Assembly: GCF_965656765.1 (NCBI RefSeq)
Contig: NZ_CBFHLV010000006.1
Location: 1-64,000, forward strand
DNA: 64,000 nt
Reading direction: 5' to 3'
From: Marivita sp965656765
GTDB lineage: Bacteria; Pseudomonadota; Alphaproteobacteria; Rhodobacterales; Rhodobacteraceae
The stretch's first letter is position 1; every line of letters starts with the position of its first letter. Under the pieces are notes generated by a model that worked only from the letters and a program-made list of their open reading frames with translations, made no database searches and had not been told where the DNA came from. Below are positions 35,434 through 44,610 of this stretch, piece after piece. Position numbers and translations under genes: made by a program.

Positions 35434-36614
35434 TACGCAGCCGTCGCAAGCCCGGCTGCAAAGCCACACAGCGTCCGCAACGCCGCCTCAAAGCGGTCAT
35501 CGCTGACGGTCATTGCGACACGGATGTGCCCAGCTGCCGACGCACCAAAGCTTTCGCCGGGCATCACGGCAATCCGTTCCGCATCAAGCAGCGCATTGGC
35601 GAACGCTTCGCCCGATAGTCCCGTGTCCCGAACATCCAGCATGACGTACATCGCCCCTTGCGCAGGGATCATGCGGACCACGTGTTGCGTGGCCAAAACC
35701 GTTTCGGCAATTGCCCGCCGCCGCAGGAAAGGGGCTGCGACCTCGGACTCCAATTCCGCTCCGGCCTGTAGACCAAACAGGGCGGCATCCTGAATGTATC
35801 CGGGCACGCCATAGGTGGTGTTGGTCGCCAAATCGACCAGGGCTTCGATGGCCGACTCAGGCCCGATGATCCAGCCTATCCGGCTTCCGGTCATCGCGTG
35901 GCTCTTGGACATGGACCCGATCACCAAAGTGCGCTCAACCATGCCGGGCAGGGCGCGCGGCGACACATGGGCACCGTCCCAAATCTGCGTATCATACACC
36001 TCGTCTGAGATCAGCCACATGTCATGTGCCGTCACTACGTCTGCGATGGTCTGCAAGGTGTCACGTGGATAGACCGCGCCAGTTGGATTGTTCGGTGTGT
36101 TGATCAAAAGCGATGCCGCTCCATCACACGCGGCTTCGAGTGCGTCCCGCTCTGGCAGAAACCCGTTCGAAGACCGTGTGGCCACCGTGCGCGGCACCGC
36201 ACCTGCAGACCGTACAAGGCCGGGATAGGTCGCGTAATAGGGATCAATGTACAGTGCCACATCGCCGGGTTCGCAGACCGCCATATGCGCCGCGAACAAG
36301 CCTGCCTGACCGCCGGGGGTGATCAACACGTTCTCACGCCGTGTCGGCACACCAGACTGCGCCTGAACCCGTGCCGCAACCTCGTCGCGCAAGGCGTTCA
36401 CTCCGGGCACCATGGCATAGCCGGTATGTCCACCCATGGCGCTTTGGTACATCGCTTTCAGGATCGATGGATCGGTGCCTATGTCATGCTCACCGATGGT
36501 CAGCTCGATCACGTCCTGTCCGGCCTCGACCATGGCGCGGGCACGGTAGAACACGTCCCAGCCGTCTGATCCGTCTCCATTGAGGGTCGTGATGCGATGT
36601 GACAAGGCTGGCAT
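35433..36614 (-). CDS. PLP-dependent aminotransferase, AruH-like (arginine:pyruvate transaminase family)
   Basis: The ATG at 36614 (GGAGAG 4 bases upstream) gives 393 residues, the same length as Pseudomonas AruH. Shared family features include GDGSDGWDVFYRA, the NTPNNPTGA loop, DEVYD, VSPRALPGM, the lysine in SMSKSHAMTGSRIGW and GESFGASAAGHIR. AruH transfers the amino group of arginine to pyruvate; that substrate is inferred by resemblance. It overlaps the TfoX-C gene and is divergent from cysS, with 267 bases between starts. Confidence 0.85.
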   Translation of the reverse strand: MPALSHRITTLNGDGSDGWDVFYRARAMVEAGQDVIELTIGEHDIGTDPSILKAMYQSAMGGHTGYAMVPGVNALRDEVAARVQAQSGVPTRRENVLITPGGQAGLFAAHMAVCEPGDVALYIDPYYATYPGLVRSAGAVPRTVATRSSNGFLPERDALEAACDGAASLLINTPNNPTGAVYPRDTLQTIADVVTAHDMWLISDEVYDTQIWDGAHVSPRALPGMVERTLVIGSMSKSHAMTGSRIGWIIGPESAIEALVDLATNTTYGVPGYIQDAALFGLQAGAELESEVAAPFLRRRAIAETVLATQHVVRMIPAQGAMYVMLDVRDTGLSGEAFANALLDAERIAVMPGESFGASAAGHIRVAMTVSDDRFEAALRTLCGFAAGLATAA

Positions 36615-36881
36615 GGGTCTCTCCGATAATTGTGCTTCCGTCCTGCCAGAGCGGGTGCCCGAAAGTCCAGATCGAACCGCTGTGACGCAAGATGTTTCGA
36701 AACGGCTTGGCGCAAAATTCTTGACCGTTTGCACACGCGCCAGCTAAGCAGGCCTCATGAGCCGTATCTCAACATCCATTTGCTGCATTATCCGCTAATC
36801 CATTTGGTGGGCCGGTCTTCTATTCCAATCATGAGATGAAGTTGCTACTCCCGCCGCAATCCCGGCCCGCGAGGAGCATCC

Positions 36882-38315
<1,434 letters not shown>

Positions 38316-38353
38316 ATGCACTCCAGTGGAACCACTCAGCCCGGCGGCACGCC

Positions 38354-38483
38354 GGGCCGCGCCCGACCCTCCCCACGGGAGGGCGCCTTGGCTACCGGCT
38401 CGCACCGAACCAGCGGAATGCGTGTGACGCTGCCTCGTACCGCTCGAACGACAGATGCGCCCACCCAGGGTCGGGCGCGCCCC
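38354..38483. repeat. Long inverted repeat with inner palindromes after cysS
   Basis: GGGCCGCGCCCGACCCT (38354-38370) is matched in reverse complement by AGGGTCGGGCGCGCCCC (38467-38483), with one mismatch. Further palindromes lie beside it: CCCGGC near 38340 pairs with GCCGGG (38351-38356), and CCCTCCC pairs with GGGAGGG at 38367-38383. The block fills most of the 187-base gap between cysS and cimA. It looks like a REP/BIME-type intergenic repeat, but copy number in the genome cannot be seen here. Confidence 0.6.
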
Positions 38484-38502
38484 TTATCGCCCGGATACCC
38501 CG

Positions 38503-40122
38503 ATGACCAAAACCAGCCTGACCCTATACGACACCACGCTGCGCGACGGGCAGCAGACGCAGGGCGTGCAATTCTCGACGCCCGAGAAACACCGCATCGT
38601 TGAGGCGCTTGACGCCATTGGCATCGACTATATCGAAGGTGGCTGGCCTGGGGCAAATCCCACTGACAGCGCCTTTTTCGATGAAGTTGGACATACCAAA
38701 GCCACCGTTACCGCATTTGGCATGACCAAACGCGTGGGCCGCTCGGCAGAAAATGACGACGTACTGGCCGCCGTGATGAACGCGGACACCAAGGCGGTCT
38801 GTCTGGTGGGCAAAACCCATGATTTCCATGTGACCGCCGCGCTTGGCATCACCCTCGACGAAAACGTCCAGAACATTCGCGCCTCGATAGCGCATATCGT
38901 GACGCAGGGTCGCGAGGCGCTCTTTGACGCCGAACACTTTTTCGACGGCTACAAGGCCAATCCCGACTATGCGTTAACCTGTTTGCACGCTGCCTATGAC
39001 GCTGGAGCGCGGTGGGTCGTTCTGTGCGACACCAACGGGGGGGCACTGCCGTCGGAAGTGAGCCAGATCACCAGAACTGTGATCGAAAGTGGCATCCCCG
39101 GCGACCATGTCGGTATCCATACCCACAATGATACCGAAATGGCTGTCGCCGCCACATTGGCCGCTGTCGATGCCGGGGCGTGTCAGATTCAGGGCACGCT
39201 TAACGGGCTGGGCGAACGCTGCGGCAACGCGAACCTGACCGCACTGATCCCGACATTGCTGCTCAAGGAACCTTACGCCAGCCGCTATGAAACGGGTGTG
39301 ACGCAAGATGCGCTTGAAGGAATGACCCAGATCAGCCGCATGCTGGATGAAATCCTCAACCGTGTGCCATTGAAACAAGCGGCCTATGTTGGATCGTCTG
39401 CCTTTGCGCACAAGGCCGGATTACACGCCAGCGCGATCCTCAAGGATCCCACGACCTACGAACATATTGACCCGGCGCAAGTGGGCAATCGCCGGGTGAT
39501 CCCGATGTCCAATCAGGCGGGCCAGTCCAATCTGCGCCGCCGTCTGTCTGAAGCAGGGATCACCATCGCGGATAAAGACCCGGCGCTGGCCCGTATTCTT
39601 GACCGGATCAAGGCGCGGGAATCCGAAGGCTATTCCTACGATACCGCGCAGGCGAGTTTTGAGCTGTTGGCACGTGATGAATTGGGGCAACTGCCTGAAT
39701 TCTTCGAGGTCAAACGCTACCGGGTGACGGTGGAGCGGCGGAAAAACAAATACAACAAGATGATTTCGCATTCCGAGGCAGTTGTCGTGGTCAAGGTCGG
39801 CACCGAAAAGAAGCTGTCGGTCAGTGAATCAATGGACGATCTGGGCAACGACCGTGGCCCGGTAAACGCGCTTTTCAAGGCGCTGGCCAAAGACCTTGGT
39901 CCCTATCAGGACATGATCGACGACATGCGGCTTGTCGACTTCAAGGTGCGCATCACCCAAGGCGGAACCGAGGCCGTGACCCGCGTCATCATCGACAGCG
40001 AGGACGGGCAGGGACGGCGTTGGTCCACCGTTGGTGTCAGCGCAAATATCATCGACGCCTCGTTCGAGGCGCTGCTGGATGCAGTGCGCTGGAAACTGGT
40101 GCGGGATGCGCAGTCTGCATGA
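38503..40122 (+). CDS. cimA: Citramalate synthase
   Basis: Condenses acetyl-CoA and pyruvate to citramalate, a threonine-independent route to 2-oxobutyrate and isoleucine. The start at 38503 gives 539 residues beginning MTKTSLTLYDTTLRDGQQT. The DRE-TIM metallolyase core has metal ligands in TLRDGQQTQ and HTHNDTEMAVA, plus the NGLGERCGNANL signature. A C-terminal LeuA allosteric domain follows. The GVQFS sequence after the active-site loop and the overall pattern fit CimA better than LeuA. The stop overlaps the next gene (ATGA). Confidence 0.9.
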   Translation: MTKTSLTLYDTTLRDGQQTQGVQFSTPEKHRIVEALDAIGIDYIEGGWPGANPTDSAFFDEVGHTKATVTAFGMTKRVGRSAENDDVLAAVMNADTKAVCLVGKTHDFHVTAALGITLDENVQNIRASIAHIVTQGREALFDAEHFFDGYKANPDYALTCLHAAYDAGARWVVLCDTNGGALPSEVSQITRTVIESGIPGDHVGIHTHNDTEMAVAATLAAVDAGACQIQGTLNGLGERCGNANLTALIPTLLLKEPYASRYETGVTQDALEGMTQISRMLDEILNRVPLKQAAYVGSSAFAHKAGLHASAILKDPTTYEHIDPAQVGNRRVIPMSNQAGQSNLRRRLSEAGITIADKDPALARILDRIKARESEGYSYDTAQASFELLARDELGQLPEFFEVKRYRVTVERRKNKYNKMISHSEAVVVVKVGTEKKLSVSESMDDLGNDRGPVNALFKALAKDLGPYQDMIDDMRLVDFKVRITQGGTEAVTRVIIDSEDGQGRRWSTVGVSANIIDASFEALLDAVRWKLVRDAQSA

Positions 40123-40895
40123 GCTTTGACGCCGATCTGATCGCTTGTGCGCAATTGGTCGAACGGGGTGATCCCGACAGGTTCGCAGCGACGATGGCTG
40201 CCCCGGTTGAGGTGCGTAAAGTGCTGTTTCCGATTTATGCCTTCAACGTCGAAGTGTCCCGTGCGCCATGGGTGACACAGGAAGCCATCATCGCCGAGAT
40301 GCGATTGCAGTGGTGGACCGACGCTTTGGACGAGATTGCAACAGGCGGTCTTGTGCGGCGGCACGAGGTTGTAACCTCGCTTGCGCATGTGCTGGATGCG
40401 ACGGCTGCGCGGCAGTTGCAAAAGGCTGTGCAGGCGCGGCTGTGGGACGTTTATCGCGATCCGTTTGAAGATCATGCGGCATTTTCAAAATATATCGAAG
40501 ACACGGCGGCGTCCTTGCTGCGCGCCGCGTCCCAAGCCCTGAGCGGGTCAATGCCGGATGCGCTGACAGATCTTGGCTATGCGGCTGGTCTGGCCCAGTT
40601 CCTGCGGGCTGTGCCAGAGTTGGAACGGCAGGGGCGTTGGCCCTTGGTGGATGGTAGACCAGAGGCGGTGCGTGATCTGGCTGCGACCGGATTTGACCGT
40701 TTGGTAAAATCCCGGCGCGCGCGTGCAAGTGTCCCGACACAGGCACGCCCCATCGCGTTGGCAGCATGGCAGGCGGGACCGATCCTTAAACAGGCGAAAT
40801 CCGATCCGCGGCGCGTGGTAGACGGCACGCTGGGCACATCAGAGGCTGCCAAGAAAGCGCGTCTGATGTGGCAGGCCGCGACAGGGTGGTGGTAA
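40119..40895 (+). CDS. Squalene/phytoene synthase-family protein (NDUFAF6-like)
   Basis: The ATG at 40119 overlaps the cimA stop, giving 258 residues. The helical prenyl-synthase fold is recognisable (VLFPIYAFNVEVSRAP, EMRLQWWTDALDEI, YIEDTAASLL, GLAQFLRAVPEL). The two Asp-rich motifs needed for trans-prenyl condensation (DxxxD) are not evident, so it is more like the NDUFAF6 complex I assembly branch than a phytoene synthase. Coupling to cimA has no known pathway reason. Confidence 0.8.
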   Translation: MSFDADLIACAQLVERGDPDRFAATMAAPVEVRKVLFPIYAFNVEVSRAPWVTQEAIIAEMRLQWWTDALDEIATGGLVRRHEVVTSLAHVLDATAARQLQKAVQARLWDVYRDPFEDHAAFSKYIEDTAASLLRAASQALSGSMPDALTDLGYAAGLAQFLRAVPELERQGRWPLVDGRPEAVRDLAATGFDRLVKSRRARASVPTQARPIALAAWQAGPILKQAKSDPRRVVDGTLGTSEAAKKARLMWQAATGWW

Positions 40896-40896
40896 G

Positions 40897-41145
40897 CTAA
40901 AACGCCAAACCAAAGCTGCATCCCACCCCTGTGGCCAACACATCGGCCGGGTCGGCGACGTCATCGACAAGCTCTTTTGAGACACCGATACCAATCGCGG
41001 CCAGACAGCCTGCGGCCGGATTGCCGGTTTCTTGCGTCACGATATGCGAAACCATTGCGCCGGCAGTGAAATGTGCGGCTTTGTCATAGTGTTGGCAGCC
41101 TGCAGAAAGCGGAAAGAGCAGGAAAAGAAAAAGGTTTCGAACCAT
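40897..41145 (-). CDS. Small lipoprotein, YfiM-like
   Basis: Start at 41145 gives 82 residues with a lipoprotein signal (MVRNLFLFLLFPLSAGC, lipobox LSAGC). The mature part has YDKAAHFTAGAMVSHIV and KELVDDVADP-DVLATGVG, a DK-x2-HF pattern seen in YfiM-type periplasmic lipoproteins. It should be an outer- or inner-membrane lipoprotein of unknown role. It is convergent with the phytoene-synthase-like gene and lies downstream of the MFS gene. Confidence 0.75.
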   Translation of the reverse strand: MVRNLFLFLLFPLSAGCQHYDKAAHFTAGAMVSHIVTQETGNPAAGCLAAIGIGVSKELVDDVADPADVLATGVGCSFGLAF

Positions 41146-41243
41146 GGCAGACACCATTCTGGTGGAGGGTGCCTGCCGTAATGAGACAAATCCGTAAATG
41201 ATTCGTTACAGCTTGTTGTCCAAAATAGCTTGCTTTTTAGCGG

Positions 41244-42482
41244 TCAGACGGTTTCTTCCTTGGGTCGCAGCATCAGCCAGATCAATGCGCCACCGGCGAG
41301 CATCAGGAACGGGGCCATTGCCATGTTCACCGCGCTCCAGCCTTCGACCGGGGTGCCGCCGGAGCAATTGAGCAGGCCGCCCGAGGCTAGCGAGGCTACG
41401 GTCACGCCACCAAAGACCAACACATCGTTCATGCCCTGCACGCGGCCGCGCTCGTGCGGCTCGTGGGCTGCGGTCAGCATTGCGGTTGCGCCGATAAAGC
41501 CAAAGTTCCAACCGAAACCAAGTAGGATCAAAGCAACATAAAAGTTCGCGATATCAACTCCTTGCAGAGCGACTGCGCCAGCCGCGGCCAGAATGAGCAG
41601 CCCGGTCGCGACGATCTTTTCGACGCCGAAGCGTACGATCAAATGGCCTGTAAAGAAGGATGGAATGAACATCGCCAAAACATGCGCTGACACGATGTCA
41701 GCGGCCGTGTTGGCTGTAAACCCGCACCCAACTACGGCCAGCGGAGTGGAGGTCATGACGAGGTTCATAAGCGCATAGGTGACCATCGCACAAATGATCG
41801 CGACAGCGATGCGCGGGGTCTTCAACAGCTCTAACCGGGTGCGGCCCTTTGGGTCGTCTGCGTGCGGAGCTTTGGGCTTTGGGATATCGAGGAACAGAAA
41901 CAGCGCGGAGCCGACGATATTCAGTATGATCACCGCGAAATAGGTGCCCAAGAACGGAACCACATAGGAATCTGCAGTTGCCTTGACCAACTGTGGCCCG
42001 ATCACCGCGGCGGCCAATCCGCCCGCCATCACATAAGAAATCGCTTTGGGGCGGAATTCATCCGTGGCAGTATCGGCGGCGGCAAAGCGGTAAAACCCTT
42101 GCGCCGACATATAGATGCCGGTCAAAAAGCTGCCGACAAGGAAGACCGGGAACGACGCGATATAAAGACCGTAAGCACCAATCGCGCCGCCCAGCGCGCC
42201 GCCCATCGCACCCACAGCAAACCCGGCGCGCCGTCCGAATTTCTGCATGAAGGCGGAAATCGGCGTGGCCGTTGTCATCGACCCAAGTACGATCAGGGAA
42301 ATCGGCAAGGTGGCGAAACAGATGTTTGAGGCCAATGACTGCCCGGCCAAGCCGCCAACTGTAAACAGCATCGGCATTTGTGAGCCTAGAATGGCTTGGG
42401 CGAGAACCAGAACGAAGACGTTGCGCTTGGCGCGTCGATTTTCTGTGGCGTCGTCGGGTGTGGCGTGGTCAATTGTGCTCAT
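41244..42482 (-). CDS. Major facilitator superfamily transporter
   Basis: Start at 42482 gives 412 residues; an ATG 27 bases earlier has an AGGA too close to use, so the start is uncertain by 9 residues. There are 12 hydrophobic helices in two halves. The loop between helices 2 and 3 has the MFS-type AFMQKFGRRAGF pattern. It is similar to drug-exporter-like members (GFGWNFGFIGATAMLT, HEPHERGRVQGMND in the second half), so export of small molecules is likely, with the substrate unknown. It is divergent from cobK. Confidence 0.85.
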   Translation of the reverse strand: MSTIDHATPDDATENRRAKRNVFVLVLAQAILGSQMPMLFTVGGLAGQSLASNICFATLPISLIVLGSMTTATPISAFMQKFGRRAGFAVGAMGGALGGAIGAYGLYIASFPVFLVGSFLTGIYMSAQGFYRFAAADTATDEFRPKAISYVMAGGLAAAVIGPQLVKATADSYVVPFLGTYFAVIILNIVGSALFLFLDIPKPKAPHADDPKGRTRLELLKTPRIAVAIICAMVTYALMNLVMTSTPLAVVGCGFTANTAADIVSAHVLAMFIPSFFTGHLIVRFGVEKIVATGLLILAAAGAVALQGVDIANFYVALILLGFGWNFGFIGATAMLTAAHEPHERGRVQGMNDVLVFGGVTVASLASGGLLNCSGGTPVEGWSAVNMAMAPFLMLAGGALIWLMLRPKEETV

Positions 42483-42568
42483 GAAAGCAGCGTTAGGTCC
42501 AAATTCCATTTCCTGCAAGTGTGACCGCGCACGCGTGGCGCTTTGCCTCGCGAATTTCTGAGCGATTG

Positions 42569-43312
42569 ATGATGCGGGATTTCGACGGCTCGAATTCGGC
42601 TGGTTCCAGAACAGTGACGATCCTTGGTGGGTCGGCTGAAGCGCGCGATTTGGCTGCGCGGCTGGGGGATTGGGCTCAGCTTTGGTTGCCGGCAAAAGAT
42701 CGCGTGACCGGACAGGGTGGATCGGATCCGATGCGTCTGGACGAGGCAATGGGAACTGCGTCTGCGCTGGTGGTGGCTCCGCATCCCTGCGATGTGGACA
42801 CGTTAAACTTGGGCTCGCGGATAGCTGCAAAGACGGGCCTTGCGCATTTGACATTGGCGCGCCCCGAATGGCGTCCGACGCGTCAGGATCAATGGATTGA
42901 TCTGCGGTTTGTGCGTGATGCGGCGCATGCCATTCCTGCAGGGGCCAAGGTTCTGGTCACGCTGGGACGGCCTGCGTTGCAAGAGTTAAAGGCGCTGCGC
43001 CATGCCTATCTATTCGTTCGTCAGTTGACTGAACATAACGACGCCTGTCCACTGAAATACGGTCGCTTTTTGCATGGCACAGCGCCTTTCACCGTCAGGC
43101 AGGAAATCGCTCTTATGCGCAAGTTTCGGATCGACGCGGTGCTCACCCGCAATGCAGGTGGGCCGGGTGGTTGGCCCAAGATCGCAGCTGCTCGTGCATT
43201 GGGATTGCCGGTTTACATGGTGGCGCGACCGCGTTTTGTGTCGGGACCCGTGGTCACGTCAGTCGCGGCCGCAATGGATTGGATTGAGGAACTTCTGTGG
43301 TTGGACGCCTGA
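42569..43312 (+). CDS. cobK: Precorrin-6A/cobalt-precorrin-6A reductase
   Basis: Reduces precorrin-6A in corrin-ring synthesis. Start at 42569 (MMRDFDGS) is preferred over 42521. The 247-residue protein has the Rossmann start VTILGGSAEARDLA, followed by family segments RPEWRPTRQDQWIDL, VLVTLGRPALQEL and VLTRNAGGPGGWPKI. No other cobalamin gene is in this window, so the remaining pathway must be elsewhere. The 3' end overlaps the alkA start by 16 bases. Confidence 0.85.
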   Translation: MMRDFDGSNSAGSRTVTILGGSAEARDLAARLGDWAQLWLPAKDRVTGQGGSDPMRLDEAMGTASALVVAPHPCDVDTLNLGSRIAAKTGLAHLTLARPEWRPTRQDQWIDLRFVRDAAHAIPAGAKVLVTLGRPALQELKALRHAYLFVRQLTEHNDACPLKYGRFLHGTAPFTVRQEIALMRKFRIDAVLTRNAGGPGGWPKIAAARALGLPVYMVARPRFVSGPVVTSVAAAMDWIEELLWLDA

Positions 43313-43926
43313 TCGAAACGGACGACTGCGTGCTGGAAGGTGCGGAGTGGCTGGCCAAAGCCGAACCGCGATTTGCCGACGTATTGGAGCAGACCGGTCC
43401 GTTGCCGTTACGGCGCAGGCCGGATGGGTTCGCGCAATTGCTGAGTGCGATTGTCAGTCAGCAGGTCAGTGTCGCGTCAGCGCGGGCCATCTGGGCAAAG
43501 CTTGAGACCGCTGGTGCGGTAACGCCAGACGCCGTGTTGCGCTTTGATCAGGACGGGCTGCGCGAGCTGGGTCTTAGCCGTCAGAAGGCGCGTTATGCCT
43601 GTGCATTGGCCGAGGCGGGCATCGACTATGACGCGCTGCGCCACGCGCCGAATGACGAGGTGATCAAGACACTGACTGCCGTAACCGGGATCGGTGTCTG
43701 GACCGCCGAGATCTACGCGATGTTTTCATTGGGGCGGGCAGATGTCTTTGCGCCGGGTGATCTGGCCTTGCAGGAAAGCGCTCGAATGCTGTTCGATCTG
43801 CCAGAACGCCCCAAGGAGAAACTGCTGCGGACAATGGCCGAGGCCTGGAGCCCATGGAGATCGGTTGCGGCGCGCGCGCTCTGGGCCTACTACCACGTTG
43901 CAAAAGACCGAGAGGGGATCGCATGA
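43297..43926 (+). CDS. alkA: DNA-3-methyladenine glycosylase II (HhH-GPD)
   Basis: Removes alkylated purines in base-excision repair. GTG start at 43297, with GAGGAAC just upstream, gives 209 residues, short for AlkA because the N-terminal TBP-like domain is missing. The HhH motif and catalytic Asp are in GIGVWTAEIYAM and APGDLALQE. Overlaps at both ends (16 bases with cobK, ATGA with the esterase) show tight co-translation. The context gives no reason for the grouping. Confidence 0.88.
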   Translation: MVGRLIETDDCVLEGAEWLAKAEPRFADVLEQTGPLPLRRRPDGFAQLLSAIVSQQVSVASARAIWAKLETAGAVTPDAVLRFDQDGLRELGLSRQKARYACALAEAGIDYDALRHAPNDEVIKTLTAVTGIGVWTAEIYAMFSLGRADVFAPGDLALQESARMLFDLPERPKEKLLRTMAEAWSPWRSVAARALWAYYHVAKDREGIA

Positions 43927-44588
43927 CACGGGTTTTGAACGCCGAACGCAAGGAACCGGTATCCGGTGAAACCCGCTCTGCGGTGGTGTTCTTGCATGGC
44001 TATGGGGCCAATGGCGCCGACCTTTTGGGGCTCGCCGATCCGTTGGGCGAACATCTGCCGGATACTCTGTTCGTGGCACCCGATGCGCCCGAAGCCTGTG
44101 CCGGGGCGCCGTTTGGATTTCAATGGTTCCCAATCCCTTGGATTGATGGGTCGTCCGAAGAAGAATCGATGTCCGGAATGGCCAGTGCAGTCAATGACTT
44201 GAACGCCTTTCTTGATGCGTTAATGGTGGATGAGGACTTGCTGCCGGAACAGGTTGTGCTGTTTGGTTTCAGCCAAGGTACGATGATGGGTCTTCATGTG
44301 GCGCCACGCCGCGAAGATCCGATTGCCGGGATGGTGGCGTTTTCGGGACGGTTGCTTGAGCCAGAGCTACTGGTCGATGAGGTGGTCAGCCGCTTTCCGA
44401 TCCTTCTGGTGCACGGCGACCAAGACGATGTCGTGCCTCCTCAATCGCTGCCCGAGGCAGCCGAGGCGTTGCAGAACGCAGGGTGGGAAGACGTGTTTGC
44501 CCATATCATGAAGGGCACGGCGCATGGCATTGCACCAGACGGGTTGCAGGTGGCATTGGCCTTTATGCGGGACAAGTGCAACCTGTGA
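43923..44588 (+). CDS. Alpha/beta-hydrolase, carboxylesterase (YpfH-like)
   Basis: Start at 43923 overlaps the alkA stop, giving 221 residues. An N-terminal HGYGANG loop is followed by the nucleophile elbow GFSQGTMM (Ser), the Asp in LVHGDQDDVVP and the His in GTAHGIAPDG: a complete triad. This is the phospholipase/carboxylesterase class (Pfam Abhydrolase_2), usually active on short acyl esters. It is the last gene in the cobK-alkA unit and converges with the glycosyltransferase. Confidence 0.9.
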   Translation: MTRVLNAERKEPVSGETRSAVVFLHGYGANGADLLGLADPLGEHLPDTLFVAPDAPEACAGAPFGFQWFPIPWIDGSSEEESMSGMASAVNDLNAFLDALMVDEDLLPEQVVLFGFSQGTMMGLHVAPRREDPIAGMVAFSGRLLEPELLVDEVVSRFPILLVHGDQDDVVPPQSLPEAAEALQNAGWEDVFAHIMKGTAHGIAPDGLQVALAFMRDKCNL

Positions 44589-44610
44589 TGGCTCACCAGA
44601 TGGGTTGCGC

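Noticed and set aside
42483..42854. N-terminal extension of the MFS gene
   Set aside because: Extension runs into a non-membrane, low-quality region and overlaps the divergent cobK start.
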